64,000 bases of DNA from Kalaharituber pfeilii (taxonomy: Eukaryota > Ascomycota > Pezizomycetes > Pezizales > Pezizaceae). Made by a program: the position numbers and the translations under genes. Position 1 is the stretch's first letter; each line of letters begins with the position of its first letter. Of the stretch, positions 9,714-20,100 are shown one piece after another. A model generated the notes under the pieces. It searched no databases and had not been told where the DNA came from. It saw nothing but the letters and a program-made list of their open reading frames with translations. The DNA lies in contig WHUZ01000066.1 of NCBI GenBank assembly GCA_015179045.1, positions 296,648 through 360,647 of the forward strand, read 5' to 3'.

Positions 9714-9840
9714 ATGGCTGCCGAAAAGGCTGCCAAAACGGCTACCGAAAGGGCTACTGAAAAGGCTGCTGAAATGACTGCTAAAACGGCTACTGAAATA
9801 GATAATGAAATGGCTACCGAAATGGCTACTTCAATGGCTA
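9714..9840 (+). repeat. Imperfect 15-bp tandem repeat
   Basis: About nine tandem GAAATGGCTACC-like units (some GAAAAGGCTGCC). If translated they would give A-T/A-E-x-A repeats. Most likely a minisatellite adjoining the longer one that follows. Confidence 0.6.
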
Positions 9841-9842
9841 GG

Positions 9843-10218
9843 GCCGGCCATGCCTGTCAAATTCAGCTCATTCCACCTCATCTTGCACCATCGGGTCGGG
9901 CCAGCTATACGTGTCAAATTCAGCTCATGTCGTGAAGTCGGGCATGCAATTCGTGTGAAATTGAGCTCATTCTACCTCACCTCATGCTGTCCGGCCGAAC
10001 CTGCCATACCTGTCAAATTCAGCTCATTCCACCTCATCTCACGCTGGCAGGACGGGCTGCCACATATATCAAATTCAGCTCATTCTACATCATCTCACGG
10101 CGGTAGGTGGGGGCTGCTATACCTGTAAAATTGAGCTAATTCTTCCTCACCTGAGGCCGTGGGGCCGGACCTACTATATCTATTAAATTCAACTCATTCT
10201 GCCACATCTCATGCCCGG
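9843..10218 (+). repeat. Minisatellite, ~62-bp units, about six copies
   Basis: Each unit contains CTGTCAAATTCAGCTCATTC then a CACCTCATCTCA-like segment and a G/C-rich spacer. Units start near 9855, 9913, 9950, 10007, 10068, 10117 and 10180 with 10-20% divergence. The array ends where the hairpin-bearing end at 10221 begins. Confidence 0.75.
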
Positions 10219-10220
10219 AA

Positions 10221-10285
10221 TGTCCCTGTCCAGTCACTTTCTGACTGGACAGAAGCCGGGATAAGTGACGCTAAACTATACAAGC
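10221..10285 (+). repeat. Hairpin-bearing terminal inverted repeat, left member
   Basis: GGAATGTCCC, then an inner palindrome CTGTCCAGTCA/TGACTGGACAG, then GAAG..GGGATAA and GACGCTA. The complement of 16080-16145 has the same order (GGAATGTCTCC, ATCCAGTCAC/TGACTGGAT, GAAGTAGGGATAA, GCGCTAG). The two face each other like ends of a DNA transposon. The flanks do not show an obvious duplication. Confidence 0.55.
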
Positions 10286-10720
10286 GACCGCTAATATACT
10301 ACTAGCCAGTAAAATCTATATAGTACTGAGATAAAAGTTCTCGAGAATAACTTGGGCCTCCTCTCTTATCGGGCTAATAGATTTCTATACTTTGTAGCTA
10401 TGATCTCTACAAGTGGCTTCTGATCAGCACTTTTAATACAACTGTGGAAATCTCTGTCAACTTGAGTAAGTCGTCCCATCAAACTAATCAAAATAAAGAT
10501 AGCTTGACTTCTATGATATTCTCCTGAATTAAGAATAAATCTATCTTAAAACTCCCTCCTCATCTTCACCCCTTTACAACTCCGCAATTTGACAATGCAA
10601 AGGTAAGAGTCACTTTTATTCCATTGGCACTACTATATTAATACTGAAAAAATTATAGGTTATCGGGTTGTACTGTAATAAACTTGCTACTTAAGAAACT
10701 TGAATGCTATGGTGGATAGC
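10286..10720. other. Intergenic, no gene recognised
   Basis: AT-rich, no open frame above 60 codons and no recognisable repeat. Confidence 0.4.
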
Positions 10721-10739
10721 CTAATAGGTAAGTGAGAAT

Positions 10740-11075
10740 GCACTATACGATTCAGTGAAGGGTTCAGCAAGCAATTCATTATGTGAGCTAACTAGCAGCT
10801 TAGCAGATGGGTTAGAAAGTTCAACAAGTTCAGCATGTAGTCCTACAAGCGATTCGGCAAGTGATTCGGTAGGGGATTCAGCAAGCACTTTAGCGGGAGA
10901 TTCAGCAGGCACTTTAGCGGGGGATTCAGCAGGTACTTTAGTGGGGAATTCAGCAGGTACTTTAGTGGGGGATTCAGCAAGCACTTTAGCGGGGGATTCA
11001 GCAGGGGATTCAGAATTTCAGGAGATTCAGCAGCCAATTCAACAAGCAATTCAGCAGGCCAGTTCAGCGGGCAAT
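10740..11075 (+). repeat. Minisatellite, 24-bp units
   Basis: At 10860-11020 the unit GATTCAGCAGGCACTTTAGC plus GGGG repeats about six times. It is flanked by degenerate units (GCAAGTGATTCGGTA...). Both strands stay open through it, giving artefactual 8-residue repeat frames (A-G-T-L-A-G-D-S on plus). I treat it as a minisatellite, not a gene. Confidence 0.7.
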
Positions 11076-11354
11076 TAAGCAAGTGATTCAGCAAGTTGTA
11101 GTTGATGGGTGGGCAACTGGAAAGTGGAAGTTTAGAAGAGATAGTGAGCGTAGTGGTGAGATTTTAGTTAGAGAAGTTGATTAGATAAAGTTGACAGATA
11201 TAATTGTTGTAAATATGACTGCAGCGGAGGGATGTGAGTTTCCAGATCAGGAATGTGACATCTAAGGGTAGAGACCAATTTTAAAGGTGCGGGTCTTGAT
11301 AATACAGTGCTATCCTTCGGTGTTAAATGTACACCTCTATCAGTTTTTCTCCTC

Positions 11355-11432
11355 TTGATGTCACCCCCCAGGGCGCATCACCCCTCTAGGCGCGTCACCC
11401 CCTAGGCGCGTCACCCCCCTAGGTGCGTCACC
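11355..11432 (+). repeat. C-rich tandem repeat, ~18 bp
   Basis: Four units of the form CCTAGGCGCGTCACCCC (first two variant). Confidence 0.7.
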
Positions 11433-11782
11433 CTCCTCAGCAGTTGTATAGACCCCGAGCGAAGCGACTGGGGTCTCTCAGTAAGCATGGGTGCAAGCGG
11501 CTGAAAAAGTATATTTGCTACTCCGTGACAGACACCAAAGCCCCTAATCCCGGTCGCAAGTGTCGCAAGCTCTGCCTCAGCTCCCGCCGCACGCTCTGCC
11601 CCCATTGCGAGCGTAGCGAGCGGGCATTCTCTCGGTAAAGTATGTATTCGGACAGGGGTACTAATGCACAACATACGCTATGTCCGAAAACATATTTTAC
11701 TAGCTAGTAGTACAACCCATGCTCGGAGTGCAGGGATAAATTGAAATCACGAATTCTCGTTTTTATTATATTACTCGACGAA

Positions 11783-11808
11783 ATTTTTTTTTTTTTTTTT
11801 TTTTTTTT
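11783..11808 (-). mobile_element. Poly(A)-only retro-insertion
   Basis: A 26-bp homopolymer (A then T25 on plus) lies between exact 10-bp repeats ACTCGACGAA (11773-11782 and 11809-11818). Flanking duplication plus a pure oligo(T) tract is what a target-primed reverse transcription event would leave if cDNA synthesis stopped within the poly(A) tail. Homopolymer expansion alone would not duplicate 10 bp on both sides. Confidence 0.7.
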
Positions 11809-11933
11809 ACTCGACGAATTCTCATCAAAAAATTGGAATGCCACAGTACATCTCACATTGCCCCACCACCAACTATTGCTTGCTTCATATTGCCTTGCCT
11901 CACACAACACATAAGAACAACAAACAACAATCA

Positions 11934-12896
11934 ATGTCTGCTACCTCTCTCCTACGTGCCCACGAAATCATTGCAGCTATGCAAGCCCATATTAAAAAAG
12001 CCTGAGAAGGGTGAAAGTTATGGGCTAAATTGTTGAGAACCGCAGCCGGCTTAAACGTTACTTGCCACTTCATTTAGATAGTATCGGTATTGGAGCATTT
12101 TCGCAGCTACAGGGGCAGGTTACACTGTATTGCATTGACATGCTAAAGCATGAATGGCAAGCTGGATCATCTCCTATTTATGAAGCTTCTGATTCTGCCA
12201 GAAATATGGGAAATGTTGCATGTACTACATGCTCAATTATTCTCCAATAAGCTATTCCTTGTCACCATTTTCTATGTACATTTTATCTTCTTAAACAGTC
12301 AATACCACTATCACTGATTCATCCTTGTTGGAATGTTGACAAGTCCGCATGGGGCTCTCATCAACAGTGGACTATGACGCTTGATACCACCCAGAGTTCA
12401 TTATCTGCACCACTGATAACACCAAACCTCCTTCCTGATATCCAAGGCAAGCATACCTTCGTTCAGACAGCATACAACCTCCCGTTTCATTGCGCAACCT
12501 TCTCATCTAGCAGCACATCAAGTTCTACAGTTTCAACATACAGTCCAAGAAGTACAAAATTGTTGGAAAACCCCTAGTTTTCCAACCACTATTTTACCTT
12601 CTCCAGAACCAAACTTCCGGATACAGTTGCAAACAGCATCGAGCACATCGACCTCACGTAATCCAAAACGCATTAATTCAGCTAATGGGCCTACTGGGGC
12701 TGAGGTGGCTGAAACGGAACTAGCTAAACGTCAAGCTATTCAAGAGCGCAATGATATTGCTGACCGTCATGCTCAGGATGTTATTGTCCTACACTTACGT
12801 AGAAAGATGGATGAAGCGCTGGAGTTAGCTGAAGAAATACCAGAGTACGATGATGCAGATGTCATTGTGCTGCACTCACGCAGGACCTTGGAATAA
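11934..12896 (+). pseudogene. MULE transposase, internally deleted and decayed
   Basis: Starts MSATSLLRAHEIIAAMQAHI, homologous to the minus-strand MULE start at 15780 (MSVSLLHAREIIAAM...KKPEKGE). It then passes after about 30 codons to C-terminal sequence: MLKHEWQAGSS, then CTTCSIILQ...AIPCHHF (SWIM zinc-finger pattern C-x-C...C-x-H) and SIPLSLIHPCWNVDK, typical downstream of SWIM in fungal MULEs. The catalytic DDE region is missing, so the element was internally deleted. Several stops follow (12010, 12250). The last frame (12627-12896) is open for 89 codons. Confidence 0.6.
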
Positions 12897-13164
12897 GTGG
12901 GTCGATGTAGGCATGGGATGTGGACATGGGTTGTACGTATTAGTAACTTAGCGGGATGACTCCGAACAGGTACTTTTTACCTGTCCGCTCAGGAACAGGT
13001 AGTTCCTTGTACGGTAAGCGGATCGCCAGTGGCGTGCGCTAATATGCAGAAGTTTCAAGGGTTACGATTCAGAGGTACCTAAGCTAAGATATTCTGTACA
13101 ATGAGCCTCAGTAGAGAGCTAAAGCTGGAAGTTAAAAGCGGACATGTTGTAACATTGCCAGCCC

Positions 13165-13258
13165 GCATTAGTAAGCAGCACCATATGTGGGTAAGAACTG
13201 TGAGCAATCGCACCTTAGGGCGGCCTGCGATTAATGATATAAAAAAAAAAAAAAAAAA
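13165..13258 (+). mobile_element. LINE-tail insertion, lineage A
   Basis: Contains the hairpin with an A-T stem base (ATCGCACCTTAGGGC...TGCGATTAATG), ATAT and poly(A)17. Possible 7-bp duplication AGCCCGC at 13158 and 13258. If this is right, the insert keeps about 60 nt upstream of the hairpin. It sits directly in front of a DDE transposase fragment. Confidence 0.55.
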
Positions 13259-13324
13259 GCCCGCTGGCGGTCACTTACACTGAACCTACCTTGTGATAAC
13301 TTTATCTAGGACCTGGTGGAAAGC

Positions 13325-13775
13325 AACCTATTGTGTGCGAAGGGTTTATTCATTCCAAGTTATATCCTCAATCTATGGTTTTCCCATTAGACCAAAGTGT
13401 TGTTGCTTTACGAGGTCAACAAAAGGGTATACGACAAGTTCTTATCTGCTGTGCACGTCGTTTACTAGCAAATGAGCGAGATTTCAGAGAGCAAAAGGGG
13501 GGACATATTGTTTTATTTCACCCTCGATTTCATTTTATAGAGCTATCTTGGGGTGCAGCAAAGCAATATACTCATGAGAACTGTGAGTATTCTTTGGCAG
13601 GTTTATGAGAAACTATACCCAAGGCTTTTCTTTCTATTTCAGATATCTCTATTTGGCATTATTATAATAAGTGCCTTCGTATTATGCAGGCATATAAAGA
13701 TGGCCATCAATATGGTACAGAGGCCGTCAAAAATCATGTATATAAGAGCCACAGGTGGGTATGTCTTCAATGAAG
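13325..13775 (+). pseudogene. IS630/Tc1-mariner-like DDE transposase, C-terminal fragment
   Basis: Reads VCEGFIHSKLYPQSMVFPLD, KGIRQVL, CCARRLL, FREQKGGHIVLFHPRFHF.IELSWGAAKQYTHENCEYSLAGL, then after a stop and a frame change YYNKCLR.MQAYKDGHQYGTEAVKNH. This parallels the intact protein at 44710-46157. The segment with the second catalytic D is absent, and the L-N-F-I-E motif has lost residues, so it is inactive. Confidence 0.7.
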
Positions 13776-13885
13776 TCACAACTGCGCAATTCAGTACAAA
13801 TGAAACTCTTATAAGAAACGTACTTAGCGAATTTGGAGTGGAGTACTCTTTGTCAAGTTCCTGCGACCTTCAGCTGGGGACCTCT

Positions 13886-14000
13886 TACCTTCCTTTTTTT
13901 TTTTTTTTTATATCAATACTCGCATGCCGCCCTACGGGCTATGGCGAGGGTCTTTATTAATGGAAGTAAAGGAAGTAACACAAAGCCATCAAACCAACTA
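13886..14000 (-). mobile_element. LINE 3' end, lineage A (GGGTCTTTATTA subfamily)
   Basis: Poly(T), TATCAATACTCGC..., the hairpin, then GAGGGTCTTTATTA and about 60 bp shared with 36300-36420. In its own orientation this is a 3' UTR ending in the hairpin and poly(A). The 5' boundary and duplication were not found. Confidence 0.6.
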
Positions 14001-14124
14001 AATACATGTGGTTAGCGCATAGTCGGCAAAGGAAAGCTTAGCGTGCCGGGGGTCCGGTGAGGTGCGGTAACTCCGAAAGACACAGTGTGATACCGATACA
14101 TATCATAGAGGAGAAATCTAGAAC

Positions 14125-14529
14125 ATGGGTAAGAAAGTCGATTTTGCTAACACTGTAAATCCGACTGAAAGGCTACAGGAGGCCGGACTGTGGATAAAAT
14201 CGAAGGAACTTGTTCGGTTTTGGAAGTATAGCACAAGTATCAATCTGATGTATACTTACCGCTCATGCCCTGTAGGAGGATCTGGACACTGGAGTAATTT
14301 CATCCAACAAGCGCTTCGCCTTTTTATGTATCGGAAAGTGTCAGCCAACATTAGCCTGGTTGGAAAAATCAGCGTGGCTGCTATCTTGTTGAGCATAAAT
14401 GGATTGACCGCCCCAATTCCCAATATCGTAGTACATCCGAAGACATTACACTACTTGTACTATAAGCGAGCATTCAGAAGTGTTCGTGAACCACATTTTC
14501 GCCCTGACTTTTTGCGGGAGCGAAATTGA
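14125..14529 (+). CDS. Hypothetical protein (134 aa), unrecognised
   Basis: An intact frame from ATG 14125 to TGA 14527. It reads as a mixed-composition protein with a weakly hydrophobic stretch (ISLVGKISVAAILLSINGL, about residues 75-95) that could be one membrane segment. No motif is recognised. Neighbours are transposon fragments. It could be chance, or a captured gene fragment. Confidence 0.3.
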   Translation: MGKKVDFANTVNPTERLQEAGLWIKSKELVRFWKYSTSINLMYTYRSCPVGGSGHWSNFIQQALRLFMYRKVSANISLVGKISVAAILLSINGLTAPIPNIVVHPKTLHYLYYKRAFRSVREPHFRPDFLRERN

Positions 14530-15098
14530 CTATTAGGTGCACCTGATTCTCAAGCACCTGGGAATTTGCCCGAGCTGCAATGACGCTTAAGGCGACTGCG
14601 GTTCTCGGCCAATGAAGTATCATTACTAACTTTATCGAAGTACCGTACCTTGATATATATATTAGTTATACTTGTAAAATTTTTTTTTTTTTTTTTAGAG
14701 ATATAAATTAGAAGAAATACTTACTAGATGATGAACGGCTTCATCAAGATTATGCCGTGGATGTAAGAATGCTTTAATTGCAGGATGAAGACCCTCAGCT
14801 CACTGTGTACTATAGCAATCAAGATTTCTATAGTTGCATGTATGAATTTGAAGTACTTGATGTATTTTAGGAAGCCAAAACTCATCAATATACTGACGTT
14901 CAACAGGTAGTAACACCTCTTGCATATCATTGAAGACTTTTTCAAAAGTTTCCCAAGATATACACTATATCTAAGCCCAAATACGCAGACGAACAATCTT
15001 TAGTATATCCTCACTTGCAACCTCAGATGTCATTCCCTTACATATTCTCATGGTCTTGGTCGAATGTAAAATGTTCCGGATAATCAAATGGATTTTCT

Positions 15099-15161
15099 AC
15101 ATCGCCATAGCCCACAGGGCGGCACGCGATTAATGCAATTAAAAAAAAAAAAAAAAAAAAA
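15099..15161 (+). mobile_element. Mini LINE-tail retroposon, lineage A
   Basis: A 63-bp insertion with 8-bp flanks GATTTTCT (15091-15098 and 15162-15169). It begins 2 nt before the stem foot (ATCGCCATAGCCC), closes the stem with GCGATTAATG, and ends in poly(A)21. The stem base is A-T here, as in the longer LINE copies at 38980 and 53515. Removing it restores the MULE frame (AEN-PFDYPEH). Confidence 0.8.
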
Positions 15162-15633
15162 GATTTTCTGCCATCTCATGGGTATGCTCAAGTTGCTTTA
15201 CTCCTATAAACCATTCCTTTTGAACGCTACCTTTGCTGGTCTTTTCTACCTTCTGTAGGAATATATATACCTCCCATTTGCAGCCAAGGTGTCGATGCTA
15301 CCTCAATAGTTAATATCCAAACTAAATAGATATATTTATAATTGACTTACCAAGGCCTGGCGTTGACGAAGCTTTTTTCTAGAGTCAGTCTTGCTCATAC
15401 CATCACTAGCTTTATATTCCTTTTGGGTCACAGCAGTGGCTGTTAAACTATAGCGATCGCGAGGAGCATCACCATAGTGGACACATCTATAGCGGATTCT
15501 TCCACATTGCTCTGAGCCACTTGCTACCGAAATCAAGAAGCCTTGAGAAAAGGCATAAGCCTGCAAACGGGTTTTCGCAGTACTGGGGTTTAGCCCATAT
15601 GGATTTACTTCTATTTTTTCGTACTTGTACTTT

Positions 15634-15709
15634 GTTTTGATGTAACTAGACTTCGCCATAGCCCATAGGGCGGCACGCGAGTAATGATATGAAAAAAAAA
15701 AAAATTTCA
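15634..15709 (+). mobile_element. LINE-tail retroposon, lineage A
   Basis: GATGTAACTAGACTTCGCC, hairpin, GAGTAATGATAT and poly(A)13 lie between the two parts of the MULE N-terminus. About 15 nt upstream of the hairpin are retained (compare TAATGTAACTAAAC before the hairpin at 5205). No clean duplication identified. Confidence 0.65.
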
Positions 15710-16079
15710 CCCTTCTCAGGCTTTTTTAAATATGCAGCCGGCATAGCAGCAATGATTTCGCGGGCATGGAGAAGAGATACAGACATTGAAAAGAGATGAT
15801 TGGAGCCGAGATAGTGTAAGGCGAAGGCTTTAGGCGAGGTTGTATGAAGCGAGGTTCTATGAGTCAAGGTTCTATGAGTCAAGGTTCTATGAGGCAAGGT
15901 TCTATGAGGTGAGGTTCTATGAGGCGAGGTTGTATGAGACGAGGTGTAAGCTGAAGCAATACCGGTAGCAGAAGGGAGGCAGTGAAGGAAGCATTGTTCA
16001 AATTTTTCGAAATATCCATGCATCCTTGTATTGTGGCGTTATGTACTAGTAGATTAGCGGATGCTTAAATATATATCTG

Positions 16080-16145
16080 GCTAGCGCCTTTTATCCCTAC
16101 TTCCATCCAGTCAGAAAAGTGACTGGATGGAGACATTCCGCTGCT
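16080..16145 (-). repeat. Hairpin-bearing terminal inverted repeat, right member
   Basis: Inverted counterpart of 10221-10285 with inner palindrome ATCCAGTCA...TGACTGGAT. It lies about 300 bp upstream of the MULE start on the minus strand, which is where a MULE end is expected. Confidence 0.55.
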
Positions 16146-16189
16146 TACCTACCACTACCCTTATTTTATTTCTGCCGAGCACTTTATTC

Positions 16190-16240
16190 TATCCCGGAAC
16201 CTTGCGATACTGCGGTGTAACAAGGGAAAACTGTACTTGA
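16190..16240 (+). repeat. Pogo-like end remnant
   Basis: Contains CAAGGGAAAACTGTAC preceded by a TATACCGG-related stretch (CCTTGCGATACTGCGG). The same terminal word occurs at 30530-30556. TACAGTTTTCCCTTG resembles ends of pogo/Tc1 elements flanked by TA. Only one end is visible. Confidence 0.4.
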
Positions 16241-16249
16241 GCCTCGCGT

Positions 16250-16740
16250 GCACTTTTCATGTCTATTCCCGCTTCATTTTCTAACTACCTGACCTCCTGA
16301 TCAGGCCGTACACAAATTGTCTTAACAGAAGTCATGAATCAGGCGTGAGCGACGAGTTTGCGACTGTTAAAGTTTGATTCAGCATAGGCATCCTGTTGAC
16401 ATCCCATACCATCTTGAAGCGCGCATACATTACGGCCTCATTTGATCCTCCGCCTCCGCGAATCGCAACCACCTTTCGGATTTGGCACTCCATCACCCGC
16501 GCGCACGTCGAAGCGTCGGTAGCTGAACTTCGCTCAAGTCCATAGTTGATTCCCTGCACTACAAATTAAGCTTGAAGCTGGTTCCAGACTTGACGCGTGT
16601 TTCGCGGTCAGTAGATTTGTATCAAATTAGTGTGCCGACAACAACAACAGAGAACTCTGATTATATTCATCCTTCCTGAGCGGTAACCCGTACTGCCGAC
16701 ACTCCACTCCTGCGCCCGTCGACTGCGATACCCCCGAAAC
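16250..16740. other. Upstream region of the kelch gene
   Basis: No repeat recognised. Pyrimidine-rich and AT-balanced, it may contain the promoter of the gene at 16741. A minus-strand 75-codon frame (16332-16559) has no recognisable domain. Confidence 0.35.
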
Positions 16741-19198
16741 ATGTCCAACCAAAACCCAACAAACGGGTCCGACAAAGCAGCTACCGATTCCCGCTACGAA
16801 ATTGAGCGTCCCGAGCTTGCTGACGCCCGCTGGATAGATGATGTCTGTATCGCCCACAACATGATGAGTAAGTTCTTGTTCTCCATATTCCTTCTATGCT
16901 ACCTCCCCCACTTCCGCCTGATGCAAGGCTAACATTACATACTGTCTGACCTATAGTTGCCCAGGATGGCAATATTCTGTATTTCCTGGGCGGGCTCCAA
17001 TTTACCACCTCCAGACTCTTCCTCTCCAGCTCGCACATGTACATCATGGACCTGACTGCTCCGATCGACCTTTCATCCGACCACACCTCTTTCGTCAAAG
17101 TCCGGCGCATCCCAGACCATGTCCCGCGGATAAAATGGGGAAATATGTTTGTGCAGAATAATACGTTGCGGCTGTTCGGCGGCATGCACGAGTACTACCC
17201 CATCTTCAACGCCAACGGCTCCCGGAGCTACGAGGAGCGCGTTCCGATTGCAAATAAACTTTGGACTTATAATATCAAAGAAGACAAGTGGGACAATGGC
17301 GAGGCAAGCTCAAAGGTCGGGATGGATACGGTGGGACGGGCACTGATAGCGTGGGATAGAAAAGATGGGGCAAATGGAGAAGGGTGGATGTACGGTGGGA
17401 CAGTGGAGACCGGGGACTGGTTTGTGGGGAAGAACGAGACCGGCACAAACAAGAAGTTGAAGGACCTGAAGGGCTTTCTAAAGGTGACTGGGGTCGAGGA
17501 AAGCCAGACATGGGGCCTCGAAAGGTTGAATGACAACGAACAGCAAGTCGGAGCAGCGGAGCAGGGGGATTTACTGCTACTGGAGGAGGTGGGGGAGAAA
17601 GGAGTGTTGGTGATGGTGGGAGGGAGGTCGTCCAACGCTCTAGTAAGTATCATTACTGACCAATCAGCGGTATGTATCGCGGAGAGATGCTCATTATTGT
17701 GATCAGAAATCACTCAAAGAAATCCAAGTTTACGATATCGCCAGCTCCACCTGGTATACCCAGCTGACGACCGCCGACAAAGGCAACTACCCACACGAGC
17801 GGCAGGAAGCATGCGCCGTAGTCGTCTCGGCCCCCGATAAGTCCTCGCACAACATATACGTTTACAGCGGCTGGGCTATTCCCGGACAGACCCCCTTCAG
17901 CGATTTATATATCCTGACCCTCCCCGCTTTTCACTGGGTGTATGTTGGTACGGGGACCGAACTCCCAAAGGTTTGCCACAAGTGCGGGGTTGTGAATGAG
18001 AGGTATATGGTATCTTTTAGAGGGTTGGGAGCGCCGGAGGATGGGTTGTGATAGTTATGGGGGGATCCAAATACTAGATTTAACGAGGTTGGAGTGGACC
18101 CGGAGAATGGAACCTGTGGTCAAGAATACAAAGAGGGACGGTAAGACGGATAACGTGAAAAGGCAGGGAGAAAACGAGAAGAGCGGTAATACCGGGTATG
18201 AGGTCCCGGAAAAGTTGTACCGGATCATTGGCGGAAAGTGAGAATCTACCCATCTATCTCAAGCTTGGATGAAGAACATGATTAATACTTTATTACTACT
18301 ATCTAGTGCACAAGGCGGCGCGACCTTTACCACCCCAAGAGGCAGCTTCGTCGACGACCGCCTCCAACAGATATTCCGCGTCCCTCAAACAACCAGTGTT
18401 ACCGGCACCGGCACAGGCGCCGGCATCACCTCCCCCACCATAACCCCCACCATAACCCCCACCATAACCCCCACCTTTGACAACTCAGCGGACTCCTCAC
18501 CCTCTCGCAAACTCCCCACTGGGGTGATCGCTGCCGTGGCTCTGGGCACCTTCGTACTCATTCTCATTCTTCTCTCCGCACTATATCTGCTCCGTCGCAT
18601 CCACCGCCGCCGCGCCAACTTGGCTACGCACGGCCCGCTGCCCGCTGAGCTAGAACCGAAGTATCCGCCGCCGACTGAGCTAGAACCGAAGTATCCGCCG
18701 CCGACTGAGCTAGAACGGAAGTATCCGCCGCCGACTGAGCTAGAACCTAAGTGTCCGCCACAGGAGATGCCTTCACCGCATGCAGGACAAGACGGCGTGA
18801 CCTACTACAGACCGCCAGTGGAGCTCGCCGGATACGGCCCGAATGATGGGCTATTGCGGCCCGACGGAATACCCGAGACTCATGGTACGATCGGGGCGGT
18901 GCCACATAAGGGGGAGGGGATAGATCAGGGATGGAGTAGGGACTACGGGTTGTATGGTGTGCCGCCGCCTTCGGCACCAGATCCGGTGTGGGACGGGAAT
19001 GTTAATGAGCGTGTTGGTCAGCCTGCGTATCATTATAAACAGGAAGAACAAGGGGAAGGGCAGGTGTACGGTGACCAGGATAGGCGAACGGTATCGCCGA
19101 TGGGGCCAGAAAGTCATCTGGAGCCGATGTATAGCAGGGAGGGAGAGGGCAATGGAGCACCGACGACGGAGAAGGAGCAGCGGTATCAACGTCGATGA
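16741..19198 (+). pseudogene. Kelch-repeat single-pass membrane protein (one frameshift)
   Basis: Four exons with GT-AG introns: 16741-16867, 16957-17642, 17707-18237 and 18307-19198. Kelch-type blades are visible (ILYFLGGLQF, MYIMDLTAPI, RLFGGMHEYYP, LWTYNI..DKWDNGE, VMVGGRSS, IYVYSGW, DLYILTLPAFHWV, IQILDLTRLEWT). A S/T/P-rich linker and one membrane helix (VIAAVALGTFVLILILLSAL, exon 4) follow. The cytoplasmic tail has four tandem ELEPKYPPPT units and ends QRYQRR. This is the layout of fungal surface kelch proteins. No signal peptide is evident at MSNQNPTNGS, so an earlier exon may exist. In exon 3 the frame changes between 18010 and 18055: one frame ends APEDGL-stop, the other continues GCDSYGGIQ. 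This is a real frameshift or a sequence error. Function unproven. Confidence 0.75.
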
Positions 19199-20100
19199 GG
19201 AGTGGCTTCGGAGGGTGCAAGGGGAAATAAGTAATACTGGTGTCGGCGTGTGGTGGGGGAGGTGGGAGCTTTAATGAAGTTAGATAGGAGAGTGACTAAT
19301 GTGCATAAGGACGGGAGCGCGGACTTTGATTTGTCGTGTATTTTATTTATTTATTTTCTTTTTCTTTTTTTTAAAAAAAGGAAACCATATTGTTCTTCCC
19401 CGTAACTTGCTAGGGGAGTTTCTTCTCTTATCTTGTTTCTTTTTTTCTTTTTTTTTTTTTTTTGTTAAAAAGATACCAAGGAGTCATACTGTACTATTTA
19501 ACATTTCCTTTTCTTTTTTCCTTTTCTTTTTTCCTTTCCTTTTCCTTCTCTTTTGTATACTTGATTGTCATCCGTGCATGTCTTGTGAAAAGTACATATT
19601 GTAGCTTCACATTTTTCTAATTTAATTTTATTTTATTTTATTATTATTTTTTTTTTTGTCGTGATATTATGGAATAGAACGAAATAAAATACCATCTAAT
19701 ATTGGGATCGGGAAGAAAGAAAGAGAAAAAGCGACAGTTTGTGGGATCTGGGAATGGGGAGGAGGAGGTGGGGGTGGGGGGAGTGGGGGTGGGGGTTTAA
19801 GTATCGATTTGGATGTTGAAAAAGGAAGGTATATGCGGGATACTCATATTTTTTTTTTTTTTTTGGGGGGGGGGTGTGGAGTGGGAAGGTTTATTTATAC
19901 AAGTGGTACGACAGGTGGGTACGTCTGTAGAGGGACAAAGTCCTGTGGTAAACAGGAATGGGTATGGGGTATACCCAAGTACTTGGTTTGGGGAATATGG
20001 AATCAGGGGAACCTGTTCAAAAGTTCAGGGTAAAAGGCGGTATTTCCTCGTCTGTACCCTTTTGGCTATGACAGAGCACAACTGATGTGCGTGAAAGAAT
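19199..20100. other. 3' flank: low-complexity T-rich and G-rich tracts
   Basis: Long T/C tracts at 19340-19560 and 19620-19660, GGGGGTGGG tracts at 19755-19800 and 19860-19875. Open frames here are homopolymer artefacts (poly-F). No gene or retro-insertion with duplication was found. Confidence 0.5.

Larger units (their letters stand above)
14720..16030 (-). pseudogene. MULE transposase (N-terminal and middle parts), with two retro-insertions
   Basis: Minus-strand order: MSVSLLHAREIIAAM..AAYLKKPEKGE (15787-15710), then a lineage-A insertion. YGLNPSTAKTRLQAYAFSQG with CGRIRYRCVHYGD (WRKY/GCM1-like zinc-finger start) follows, then an intron-like gap. Next are GCKWEVYIFLQKVEK, a KEWFIG...LEHTHEM block (C...H-x-H end of the finger), a second insertion at 15099-15161, and PFDYPEH. 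It ends in LLPVERQYIDEFWL and EGLHPAIKAFLHP, typical of the region after the MULE catalytic core. The core itself is not present, so it is a deletion derivative. Confidence 0.65.

Noticed and set aside
10720..11094. Overlapping open frames with 8-residue repeats on both strands
   Set aside because: A 24-bp minisatellite keeps several frames open; no coding evidence.
15830..15965. GAGGTTCTATGA-type repeats considered as a CRISPR-like array
   Set aside because: Units are contiguous 15-mers without spacers; a simple tandem repeat inside the MULE, in a eukaryotic genome.
17267..17713. 148-codon minus-strand frame
   Set aside because: Antisense to kelch exon 2; shadow.
19299..20085. Open frames rich in phenylalanine or glycine
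   Set aside because: Products of T and G homopolymer tracts 3' of the kelch gene.
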